Assembly: GCA_030549175.1 (NCBI GenBank)
Contig: JAUKUA010000001.1
Coordinates: 8,804,001-8,868,000 of the forward strand
DNA length: 64,000 nt
Source of the DNA: Lasiosphaeris hirsuta
Taxonomy: Eukaryota; Ascomycota; Sordariomycetes; Sordariales; Lasiosphaeriaceae
Reading direction: 5' to 3'
A program made the translations under genes and the position numbers. Position 1 is the first letter of the stretch. Each line of letters starts with the position of its first letter. Under the pieces are notes generated by a model that worked only from the letters and a program-made list of their open reading frames with translations, was not told the DNA's origin and did no database searches. Below, in pieces: positions 11,264 through 20,866 of the stretch.

Positions 11264-12994
11264 ATGCACCCAACGAAGTTATTCCTCCCCTTAACCATCG
11301 CCGCATCCCTTGGCGTCTGTACAGCCATCCCAAGTCTTGCACAAGTTTGTACGGCAGCTTACATTCAAGCCGCTCTCCCCGCGAACAGCTTCCTCCAAGG
11401 TGTGGAACCGGTCCCCTCTTCCGTCAATGCCAATATCGTCAGGAACTTCACCGTCAACGGGGGCGGCACGGCCCTTTCGACTTCAAACCGTGACTTCTGC
11501 AACGTCTCCTTCACATATGGCCGCACGGGGCGCAGCGACAAGGTGAATCTATGGTTCTACCTCCCCAGCCCCGACCAATTTCAGAACCGCTTCCTGGCGA
11601 CTGGTGGCGGTGGTTTGGCCATCACATCCGGGGAGAGGGGTCTCGCTGGCGGGCTTGTATATGGCGCCGCGACGGCGACGACGGATGGTGGGTTCGGGGG
11701 GTGGAGGAACGATCTCAGTACCGTGCTGCTCCGTGCGGATGGGACGCTCAACTACGACATGCTGTTTGCGTACGGGTACACGGCCATCCACGAGATGACT
11801 GTGCTCGGAAAGGAGCTTACCCGCAAGTTTTATGCTCCTTACTCTTTGCCCAAGTTCTACTCCTACTACCAAGGCTGCTCGGAGGGCGGTCGCCAAGGGT
11901 TCAGCCAGATCCAACGCTACGGACCCATCTTCGACGGCGTCGCTCTCGGCGCTCCCGCGTTCCGCCAGGCGTTCCTTCAGGTAGCGCACCTCTTCCCACC
12001 CGTCGTGCAGAACACGCTCGGCTACTGGCCCTCTCCGTGCGAGCTGGACAGTATCAACACCGACACCATCAAGGCCTGCGACGGCCTAGACGGCCTCCTC
12101 GACGGTGTGGTCAGCCGCACCGATCTCTGCAAGCTGCACCACAACGCGTCAGCCAGCATCGGCACCACCTACAACTGCTCGGCGTCCAACAATCGCGGCG
12201 TGCCCTCGCCCGCCGCGCAAGGAACCGTCACAGCGCAGGCGGTCAAGATCGCCGAGACCATCTGGGACGGCCACAAGGACTCCAAGGGAAGACAAGTCTA
12301 CATCTCGACGCCCCTCTCGGCCAGCTTCGCCGACGCAGCGACGACGTTCAATCCCGCAACGGGGAAATACGAGGCCGTAGCGGGTGGCATCGGCCTGCAG
12401 TACGTGAACCTCTTTCTGAAAGAAATCCGGTCTAGCACACTCTCCTTGCAGGGCGTGACGTATGACACGCTCCGACGGTGGATCCTAGACGGGATGCGCA
12501 AGTTTGGCGACACGCTGCAGACCAACTGGCCTGATCTCGAGGACTTCCGCGTCGGCGGCGGGAAGATCATCCATTGGCATGGGGAGGCCGATAACGGAAT
12601 CCCCGCGGCGAGTTCGTTGCTGTATCACGATGCGGTCAGGAAGACCATGTATCCCGGCTTGGGATACAACGAGAGCTATGCGAGGTTGAACGAGTGGTAC
12701 AGGCTATTTATGGTGCCTGGTGCCGGGCACTGCGGCCCGAATGCCCAGCAGGCAAACGGGCCCTTTCCGCAGGACGTGTTGGGGAGCGTCATCAACTGGG
12801 TTGAAAAGGGTGTGAATCCGACCAGATTGAACGCGACCGTGCAAGCAGGCCTAGCGAGGGGGGAACAGCAGAGGTTGTGCAGCTGGCCGCTACGGCCGCT
12901 GTGGAAGGATGGGGCGTTGGATTGTGTGTACCACCAGGAGTCGGTCGATTCTTGGCTTCCGAAGCTAGATTCAATTCCAGTGCCGGTGTATTGA
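11264..12994 (+). CDS. Secreted tannase / feruloyl esterase family hydrolase
   Basis: Intronless, 576 aa from the ATG at 11264. The start is chosen because MHPTKLFLPLTIAASLGVCT is a signal peptide. The CS-D-HC motif of the family is complete: nucleophile Ser about 206 in GCSEGGRQG, Asp about 443 in GEADNGIPA and His about 489 in GAGHCG, with the neighbouring Cys 205 and Cys 490 expected to form the motif disulfide. A calcium-loop-like segment CDGLDGLLDGVV lies at about residues 272-283 in the lid domain. These enzymes act outside the cell on ester bonds of gallate or hydroxycinnamate attached to plant polymers. Whether this one prefers tannins or feruloyl esters cannot be told from sequence. 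Length matches the family. Confidence 0.93.
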   Translation: MHPTKLFLPLTIAASLGVCTAIPSLAQVCTAAYIQAALPANSFLQGVEPVPSSVNANIVRNFTVNGGGTALSTSNRDFCNVSFTYGRTGRSDKVNLWFYLPSPDQFQNRFLATGGGGLAITSGERGLAGGLVYGAATATTDGGFGGWRNDLSTVLLRADGTLNYDMLFAYGYTAIHEMTVLGKELTRKFYAPYSLPKFYSYYQGCSEGGRQGFSQIQRYGPIFDGVALGAPAFRQAFLQVAHLFPPVVQNTLGYWPSPCELDSINTDTIKACDGLDGLLDGVVSRTDLCKLHHNASASIGTTYNCSASNNRGVPSPAAQGTVTAQAVKIAETIWDGHKDSKGRQVYISTPLSASFADAATTFNPATGKYEAVAGGIGLQYVNLFLKEIRSSTLSLQGVTYDTLRRWILDGMRKFGDTLQTNWPDLEDFRVGGGKIIHWHGEADNGIPAASSLLYHDAVRKTMYPGLGYNESYARLNEWYRLFMVPGAGHCGPNAQQANGPFPQDVLGSVINWVEKGVNPTRLNATVQAGLARGEQQRLCSWPLRPLWKDGALDCVYHQESVDSWLPKLDSIPVPVY

Positions 12995-13150
12995 GGTCCT
13001 CGGGAATTGGTAGATGGAAGCACTCTAAAAAGTAGTTATGAGACCAAAAGAAAATATTCTGTCATTGAAATCCTCACCTCCCTTCCCCTCACCTCCCTTC
13101 CCTTCACCAGCCTAACGGGCATATAACCCCTCATCTGCAGTGTAATTACC

Positions 13151-13618
13151 ATGCTGGAGCACTTCCGCCACCTTCCATTCACCTCTTCGGCCGCCCGCTC
13201 CCATACTCATCGCCGCTCTTCTCTCCCCATCCCCTCGGCCCCCTCAACCCCGGAAACCAACTCCTCCACGCCCAGCATGGCGGACGCAAATCGCGATGAG
13301 TTGAAAAAGAAATTGGTATGAGCCCATCAGCAGGTTTTACACTACTCCTTGGTACCCAAGTTGCAGATGGACGCTTGGAAGAGCTTAAAAATGCCCGACA
13401 GCTTCTTCGATTCGGCCGAACGCCCCATGTTCTACGAATTTTCATCAGCGACCACAGTGACCAAATTATATTGCAAGAGCTCTGCGCAGGTGGTGTTTTA
13501 CGCGTTCGGCGACCCACACCAGTTATGGCAAGCAAACGGCGATTGGCAAATTGAACTTCCGGATGGTATATGTGTAACAACATTTCGGCGTTATTCAGGA
13601 GTCGCTAGAGCTACCTGA
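13151..13618 (+). CDS. Possible small two-exon gene, hypothetical
   Basis: Reading starts at the ATG at 13151, with a Ser/Thr/His/Arg-rich N-terminus, and reaches MADANRDELKKKL. It would then hit GTA TGA. A 51-nt intron, 13316-13366, with donor GTATGA and acceptor TTGCAG, removes the stop and keeps the frame. Exon 2 (13367-13618) encodes MDAWKSLKMPDSFFDSAERP and then about 60 residues ending in GVARAT. The product would be about 138 aa with a possibly targeting-like N-terminus. No known domain is recognised. The alternative is a non-coding stretch or a pseudogene with one TGA. Confidence 0.4.
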
Positions 13619-16196
13619 GAAGATCTCTGAGAAGATGTCTGAGAAAATGGAATGATGCCTTTCAATATACACAGTTATCTTGCAAATCGCAGTTTGTTCC
13701 ACCCAGAACTCTATAGCCGTAATGGATTTCGTTGCCTCAGCGATCCTGTCATTCGTGAAGATCCAAGGCGGTGGGAAGGGTTGAGCCACAGTGCGCAGAG
13801 GGTGAGTGTATGTATCGATACGAATTTCTTGGTTCTTAATGGACATGAACCCCTCTACCATCTACAGAGGCACTAGGTCCCAATGATGTAAAAGGATGTT
13901 TTGAGAGAAGGGATTACGAAATATTCCACGTCTGCCTAGAGTCCCTAGTCCACGCCAGCCTTCTGGGCACATCATCAAGCCTGGATTCACCTCAAGCGTA
14001 TCTCACATAGTCCTGAACCTCGACACATCCGAAATGAAGTTAGTCTATCGCCAGAGAGTACATTCACCCGAAATATGGTAAACCCGTTGTCTGAGTGGTG
14101 TGTTGGTGTTCGAATTGTCGATTAGGGTCAGGGTGATTATGATTGTGATAGTGTGACTGTGTGTCCTCCCGCCATGACGCTATCTGAATGCCTCGCCTGG
14201 TGCTGGCCGCGTATCTACGCTCTTGCTCCAGACCTGTATGGGAAGCCCCTGTAGGAGATAGTACCGTGGGGAATGTATCTTCTTTACATTGCCCCGTTTC
14301 GTCGGTCCCTGTACAGTCTCCCCACACACTTGTCCCGCTTACGCTTGGCGGGTAGGTAGTTATATCCTCTAATAATAACATAAAGCTATTCTCCTACCCG
14401 TTCCGAAAGTACTATATTAAAGTCTTTAATACTAGAGATTACCCTACATGTATTATGACTTCAGAAGCCTTACTATGGTCAAGTCTACCTCCTATACCTA
14501 AAAGTTTCATCATATCTTTACTGTTACGTGGTAAAATGTAAATAGCTTAGATAGGTTAGTCCGTTGTGCGTAGTCCCTGCGCTCAATTGAGCACAGGGGG
14601 TGCACTGCCATATAATGGCAGTGCACCCGCCAGACTGATTGCCAACGGGCCATCCTTTACAATTTGTTACATTACCATACAATATGTCATGTCAGTGTTT
14701 AGTGAAGGACTACCCAAAATGATGCTCACAAAAGCGGCCCATTCCAGACCGTAGCGTTAGGTATCCTAACTATCCTTATTCTTATTATAGGGTCTGAATA
14801 GGCCTGGAAGGCCCTGTGGAGGTGTGAAACGAAGTCTCTGTAGATAACAGTAGATAAAATCTGTTCAGGATTTTCTTCGTTGAAGAAGAGTACAAAGAGG
14901 TAACGGAGGGTGTTATCTTCTAGAACCATTAAACGGAACTTGAAAATAGGGATAGCATGATGGTATGGTTGTTGTTATAGGGCTTGATTTGAGTGTATTA
15001 TCTGCTGTTGAAAAGTAACCATCTAAGAGGGTTGAGCCCTCCTTTTATCTTTTTCCTTCTGGTACGTACTACATATCTCCTACTATTGTGGAATAAAATG
15101 GAGCCTATTTAGTCTTTGAAAAGGTGTTCCAGGGACGATTATGCTCTGAAAGGTCCTTAGTCATAAGTGGCTGTTTACGTCTAGAGTACACGAAAGTGTC
15201 TAAAGTAGGTGACAGTTTCTAGCTATTACGTAATAAACTATGGTAACAAAGACAACTAAAAGAGTCCCTTGATGAGCACGTGAGTTCTTCTTCGCGTTGC
15301 TAGCCCGAGCCAAGATGAAGGCTGACGACACTTATCGTGAAGCTCTCCCAAGTAGCCATTCAAGTCATCGAGCCGATAAAGCTGGTAATAAAAACTAAAG
15401 ATAACTCACAAGTGATCAAACAAGAACGCAAGATGACGACCCTCACGTAAATACTGGCAATTGTGCTGTATTTCGTAAAGTAGAGTAAATCAGGTGAAGA
15501 AGGCCCAGGTGGGCGCTAGGGCCATGCCAAAGGTGGTCCCTTACTTACTACAGGACGTGATTCACTGCCTTCTCCATCCTCTTATATATCTACTTATCTA
15601 CTTATCTAATCCATCGATACTGTACCCGTATCAAGCAGTCTGCTTGCTTCCATACTATAACCCCAATCGCAAAATGTATGCAAATGAGAGAGCATGCACC
15701 TACCGCCAAGCCCTTCCACCCATCAAGACAGTAGCGAACTTGTGTCGGTGACAGTGATCTAGCTACCTAATCAGGGGCCAGCGATATGCACATAGTCGTA
15801 GGAAGCATTTCAACTGTTGGGCTATGTCGGTTTAGGGTTAAGATACAATTTGCATTTTTCTAGGAATTCTTATCAAGATTGGTGATAGTATTGCGAGACT
15901 GGATACTCGGCAGCTCTCACTTGGCTCTGCCGACGTTCTCCGCAGCTGTCGGCATTCGCTACTGCATGCGATCTACTCTACCAGGGCGGCATGCCACGGA
16001 TCCCCTCACCCAGTCAGATCCGGTAGATGAACCCCTCACCCTAGCGCAGTTGCCCCAATGACAACTATGAATCAAGACAGCACACTAATTGCCATCAGTT
16101 CCATGTGTCGCCTCGCGTTACACCGAGTAGAAAAGGCAGCTTCCCCCACCACCCAGCGTCACATCCTTCATAGCACAGAGCACCGCAGCCGACACG
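13619..16196. other. AT-rich gene-free region with decayed fragments
   Basis: No intact gene. On the minus strand, 14726-14990 holds a protein-like stretch with segments such as LRYLFVLFFNEENPEQIL and RDFVSHLHRAFQAYSDP. It is interrupted by TAA a few codons upstream and belongs to no family I recognise. A hairpin (14598-14628) lies nearby. The composition suggests old, mutated mobile DNA. Confidence 0.5.
14581..14628. repeat. Two adjacent palindromes: 12-nt palindrome and 14+14 nt perfect hairpin
   Basis: Positions 14581-14592 read GCTCAATTGAGC, a perfect palindrome. Five bases later, 14598-14611 (GGGTGCACTGCCAT) is exactly reverse-complementary to 14615-14628 with a 3-nt loop ATA. Such a perfect stem in otherwise eroded DNA could be head-to-head terminal inverted repeats of a small DNA transposon, or a hairpin element. 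Confidence 0.7.
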
Positions 16197-18117
16197 ATGG
16201 CCACCGCAGTCCAGATCACGGCCGGCCTCGCAATCGCAGCATTTCTATCGTACCTCGGCCTGATTTTCCCTAGTGTAAGCAACCCACATCACATCCCAAG
16301 TCCCTACCTAACCTTAGGTAACCAATCCCCCCCTCCCCCCTGCCCTAGCTCCGCCAAAAATGGCGTCTCCACGCCCACCGCGCATCCCTCCCCCCCGGGC
16401 CACGCACACCCAAAACGAACCTAACCAAACCCTGGCTCTGGTTCCACGCGCTCCACCGCGAGTTCGGCGACGTCGTCTACCTGCAATCCGGCGCGGCCCC
16501 GACCATCATCCTGGGCTCGGCGCAGGCGGCGTGGGACCTGCTAGAGAAGCGCGGGGCCATCTACTCATCGCGGCCGCGCTTCGTCGTGGGCGGTGAGCTG
16601 CTGTCGGGCGGGCTGCGCGGGCTGATGGCACCGTACGGCGCGTACTGGCGCCGGTGGCGGCGGCTGCTGCACGCCGGCTTCATGGCACGGCGGAGCGAGA
16701 CGTACCGGCCGGTACAGCGCGCCGAGAGCGCCGTGTTGATGGGGGAGTTGCTGCGAGAGCCCGAGGGGTTTCGTAGGCATGTGGAGCGGTATGCGGCTGC
16801 GGTTGTTGTGACGGTGACGTACGGCCGGAGGGTGCAGGATGTGCGGACAGATGAGGTGGTGACGAGGAATAATGAGTCGGTGGGGAGATTGGTTTCGGTC
16901 AAGTGAGTGATGCCGGTGCGGGAGTGGGAGCGGGAGCGGGAGCGGGAGTGGGACGCGTGTGCTGATGGCGTGCGACAGCATCCCCGGCAGGTTTGCGGCG
17001 GAGCGGTATCCGGCGCTCAGGTACGTCCCGAGCGTGTTTGCGCCGTGGAAGGCCCAGGTGCTCAGGCAGCGGCGGGAGGACATCAAGCTGTACACGGAGC
17101 TGGCGGGCGAGGTGCGGGAGAAGATGGCGCGGGGCGTGGCGCGCGACTGCTTTGCGAAGCACGTCATACAGGAGCAGGCCGCCCTGGGCATGACGGACCT
17201 GGAGGTTGCCTACACCGCTGGGTCGCCGTTCAGTGCTGGCGTCGAGACGGCAAGTACCGTACCGTACCCCTCGCCCTCTGGCCGGGATAGTATCCGCGCC
17301 CTGGCGAAGACGAACTGAACTGACCCGGGTCCAGTCGGCCGGCTCGATTTCCAGCTTCTTCCTCGCATGCGCCAAGTTCGGCCCGCAGTTCGTACCCCAC
17401 GCGCAGGCCGAGCTCGACAGGGTGGTGGGACCCGGGCGCCTCCCGACATTCGACGACCTCCCGGCGCTCCCGTATGTGAGGGCCATTGCGTCCGAGACGC
17501 TGCGGTGGCGGCCCATCGCCGTGCTCGGGGGGACGCCGCACGCCAGCACGGCCGACGACGTGTACAAGGGCATGTTCATCCCCAAGGGCAGCACCATCAT
17601 CGCGCCGCTGTGGAGCAGTAGGTTCTGCCCACGTCATGAGCAACTGCTACTGCTAACGCGTGCCAAGTCCACCTGAACGAAACCGACTTCCCCGAGCCCC
17701 ACGAGTTCAGACCGGAACGCTTCACCGAGGACCGCGAGTACCCCGGCACGTCTGGCCACAGCGCGTTCGGCTGGGGCCGGCGCATCTGTCCGGGCATGCA
17801 CCTCGCGCAGGCGTCGGTGGATCTCAACATTGCGCGCATCCTGTGGGCTTTTGATGTGGGCGCGGCGAAGGATGGGGAAGGGAGAGACATTGAGGTCGAC
17901 ATGTAAGTCTGACGAGCTATGAGTTTGTCTCTTGGTAGTATATTTCTACCATGAAAATCAGCTTACCACTGTCAGCTTCGCATTCTCGGACGGCTTCAAC
18001 TCGAGCCCCCTTCCGTTTCCCTGCTCCATCACGCCCCGCTCGCCCGAGCATGCCGCGGTTGTGGAGCGGGAGTATCAAGAGGCTTTGGAGGAGCTTAGTG
18101 CTGTGCCTACGAGCTGA
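16197..18117 (+). CDS. Cytochrome P450 monooxygenase
   Basis: Six exons give about 523 aa: 16197-16274, 16349-16902, 16979-17258, 17335-17617, 17668-17902 and 17976-18117. Phases are consistent throughout. The N-terminus is a membrane anchor (AGLAIAAFLSYLGLIF) followed by the Pro-rich LPPGPRTPK. Class signatures are present: helix C region YGAYWRRWRRLLHAGF, I-helix region YTAGSPFSAGVETAS, ExxR in ETLRWRP, PERF in FRPERF, and the heme loop FGWGRRICPGMHLA. The intron after exon 3 (donor GTACCG) is the least certain. It is an ER-bound haem oxygenase of the fungal secondary-metabolism or xenobiotic type; substrate cannot be predicted. A second P450 relic lies about 0.9 kb downstream, but no polyketide or terpene synthase is in the window. 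Intron 2 contains a short GGGAGC repeat. Confidence 0.92.
16916..16952 (+). repeat. GGGAGC/GGGAGT hexanucleotide repeat inside P450 intron 2
   Basis: About five tandem copies of a GCGGGA-type hexamer lie just after the GTGAGT donor of intron 2. They look like slippage expansion inside the intron and do not disturb the frame. Confidence 0.7.
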
Positions 18118-18984
18118 TAGCAGCCATGGTAAGGTTAGAGATACCTTAGGTAGTAGTATGCCGTGTTCCTAGTGGTCTCATGCCTTGCTCGCACGGTATC
18201 AGCAGAGTTGGGGACAGAATCATTGATTTCAAGTCATCGCGAAAATCAAACACGTCAACATGACAACCAGAAACCTACCAAAGATTCCAACTCCTAACTC
18301 TGCCACCGAGTCACTGCTCTCGAAAGATATCCACATCCGCCGCTACCAAATTGCCTTGTTGACCGGGGGTCGAATCCCTCCAGTCGCTTCGGCATTTGAA
18401 CGCCAACTCTGGAAGCATGTCCACCGTAGCACTGCAAGTCTGTTAGCGCGGGACTTTGGCAAGCTGTAGCGGACCCTCCGATTTGAATACTTGTTGTTCC
18501 CCTGTTTGCACCGCCTTGCTTGTATTTCCACTTTATCATTAGAGCGGTGCAAAGTGACGATCGTTACGGTGCCTTGTTACGCGCTCTGTCATAAACATGT
18601 GGCCTAGCTAGGGACCTACATAGGCATCTATCCTGAGGAGTCCTATTCCTTCCTTGGATGTCAAATTAAACCCCTGTCACGGCCAGGTAGGTGGAAGAGA
18701 GACAAAGCTGCAGTTACCTATCCATAATTGTGGAAAAACAAGCTAAGGAAAAGAGAAGAAGAAGGACAAGTGGTTACCATATCCCAGTGCCTTTATAGGG
18801 GTCTTTAGATAGCTCAGACCACTTGCCTACTTTCCAGTGAATGGTTATTACCGTGGTCGAGGGTATTCACGTGATGGCTGGTGGGTGCCAGCCGTCACAA
18901 CCTCCTTAATCTTCTACTTACTTGATATCTCTTGTCCATACCTCCTTACGTTAAACTGTATTATATTACTCGACCGAGATCTAG
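18118..18984. other. intergenic region between P450 and P450 relic
   Basis: No supported gene. A sequence resembling a tRNA T-arm near 18366-18382 was examined and rejected. Confidence 0.4.
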
Positions 18985-19353
18985 ATGGCAGATACGGCTG
19001 GCTTTGACCCCAACCGGTGGCTACAGGGCGACAAGTCGACTGCGTTGGAGCGCTATTTTATGCCGGTAAGTGGTTATATTCTGGGCGGTCGATAAGTGGA
19101 CTAACAGGTGAGGCAGTGGGGACATGAGTAGAATTCGTGTCCCGGCCAGAACATTGCGAGGATCGAGATGTCAAAGGTGGCGGCGACGCTCGTGAGGGCC
19201 TGCAATATCCGCCAGGTCGACCCGAAGCAGGACTGGAGGTGGAAGGCCTACTTTACCCTATCTCCGCACTCGTGGACATGCTATATCGAGAAGCACAGCT
19301 CTGGGGAGGATGCGAGGGCGTTAGTAGCTCGAGTTTCCCATCCCAAACATTGA
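18985..19353 (+). pseudogene. Cytochrome P450 C-terminal relic
   Basis: The reading starts with GFDPNRWLQGDK and STALERYFMP, the segment just before the heme loop of fungal P450s. An intron with GTAAGT donor and GACTAAC branch point follows. Then comes a heme-loop segment read as GHE-stop-NSCPGQNIARIEM, where GHGSRVCPGQNIARIEM-like sequence is expected. The in-frame TAG is at about 19129-19131. After it the frame continues normally with WRWKAYFTLSPHSW and CYIEKH. Only the last 110 or so residues of a P450 remain; the I-helix and ExxR parts are absent. It is of a different subfamily from the intact neighbour, because the heme loop and C-terminal WKAYF..PHSW are different. It is therefore not a tandem copy. 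Confidence 0.8.
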
Positions 19354-19492
19354 ACTTGCTATACCTTGGCAAATTTCCTACGCCCTGAGGGCTGGACCAC
19401 CCTTATACATACCCTATGTGATTGCGACAGAACTTGAATCCATTGTATCCGCATCTTTCTGAACTCGCCTCAACCCATCGCCCGCCTCCCCC

Positions 19493-20538
19493 CTAAACCG
19501 CCTCCCCCTCCTCCGGGACGAGGAAATCCACCACGTCCTCAAACTCGTCCCGGAACTGCAGCCTCTCCCTCCACCGCAGGGGAATCGCCTCGACACCGTC
19601 CCGCGCCCCGAGCAGCCCGCCGGCGATCGCCGCGTTGGTATCTGTATCGGCCCCGATGCGGACCACGTCGACGAGCACCTCCTCCAGCGGGCGCGCATCA
19701 AACAGCGCCGCGACCGCCACGACCAAACTCTCCAAAACATACCCGGCAGCCTTGAACGGCAGCACCTTGGGTCCGTTGGCCGCGTCCCTGGGCCCGCGGG
19801 CCGCGAGATCCCGCACGGTAACCAGCGTCCTGCCCGCCTCGAGCGCGGCCCCGACCCTCTGCCTGACCAACGCCCCCCCCTCGCCGCCCCGTCCCCTCCA
19901 CACCCTCCCACCGCATCCCTTCCCGCCTCCCATGCCGCCTGGGCCCCACCTCCCCCGACCAACACACCCACCATGACGCAGTACGCGACACACGCCGTTG
20001 TGCACAGCGGATCGTCATGCGTGACAGCCGAGATGCCCACGGCCTGCGGCACCACGCCCTCGCCGCCAAACAGCCCCGTCGGCACGCACCGCATCAAGCT
20101 CCCATTCCCGGCCCGGCCCTCGCCCGCCCCGCCCTTCCCGCCCGCCTTGAACCGCCGGATACCCGTGGCAGTCGCCCCGCCCACGTCGCGCGGGGGAATG
20201 CCACGCTCGCGGCCGGGCCACCGACCGTCGTACCAATCGACCATGTTCCGCGCCGCCTCGACAACCACATCGGGCACCTTGGGACGGGCGGGGTCGCGCC
20301 GCGCGGCCTCGGCGGCGCGGTAGGCGAGCAGCACGGCGCGCGTCAGGTCCGTGTCGTCGGTGGCGTGGCCGGGCGGCCAGTCAAAGGGCCCGCCGCCGAC
20401 AATGTCGCGCACGCCGGCCGGGTGGGATTGCTGGATCTCGGCCCACGACTGGAACTCGACCGTGGCGCCGAGGGAGTCGCCTGCGTGCACCCCGAGGAGG
20501 GCGCCGAGCGTGCGGGATCGGCGGCTTGGTTGCGACAT
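19493..20538 (-). CDS. ADP-ribosylglycohydrolase family protein (frame break at a C8 run)
   Basis: The start is the ATG at 20538, giving MSQPSRRSRTLGALLGVHAG. The ARH fold signatures are in order: GDSLGATVEF, DDTDLTRAVLLAY (metal-binding acidic cluster), GNGSLMRCVP, THDDP and, near the end, GADTDTNAAIAGGLLGARDG, which holds the second metal-binding motif. The first two thirds and the last third are in different frames. The switch falls in the region of a C8 run at 19874-19881, and the total length (1046 nt) is not a multiple of three. The family removes ADP-ribose from proteins or hydrolyses related ADP-ribosyl compounds using two Mg2+. Intact length would be about 348 aa, normal for the family. 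A sequencing or assembly indel is as likely as a true mutation; an unusual intron in the Gly-rich stretch is a third option. Confidence 0.85.
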
Positions 20539-20727
20539 TTTTGGACTCGGGGTCTCTCTTTTTTTTTTTTGCGGTAGATATATGGAGAGATGATGTTGAT
20601 GTTTTGGGGTGGGGGGTTTGGTGTTGGGGACAGGTGCGGCTGACAGGGAGGGGGGGGTGGAGGGAGAGCGCTGTTTGCTGCCTAAGTCCACCTACCTACC
20701 TATTTATTCTTCAAAACAAATCTAGCT

Positions 20728-20826
20728 CCAATGCCAATGCCAATGCCAATGCTAATGCCAATGCTTCTCATCCAATCAGATACATGCTTCCGCCGCAAGC
20801 AAATGTCAATGCAAATGTCAATGCAA
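20728..20826. repeat. CCAATG hexanucleotide microsatellite and a related 12-nt repeat
   Basis: 20728-20763 holds about six copies of CCAATG with one C-to-T change. 20799-20826 holds two copies of GCAAATGTCAAT. Both lie just past the stop codon of the SulP gene, in its likely 3' untranslated region. Confidence 0.8.
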
Positions 20827-20866
20827 TCCGTCAGGCCAAATCTATGGTACATACAACACCAGTATG

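Noticed and set aside
13179..13583. 134-codon minus-strand frame
   Set aside because: It has Arg/Ser-rich shadow composition, and the plus strand gives a more protein-like two-exon reading.
18355..18390. tRNA T-arm-like sequence GGGGGTCGAATCCCTCC
   Set aside because: No acceptor, D or anticodon arm could be paired around it, and the loop is one base short of the TTCGA consensus.
20017..20577. Plus-strand frame opposite the ADP-ribosylglycohydrolase
   Set aside because: The minus strand has all family motifs; the plus strand has none.
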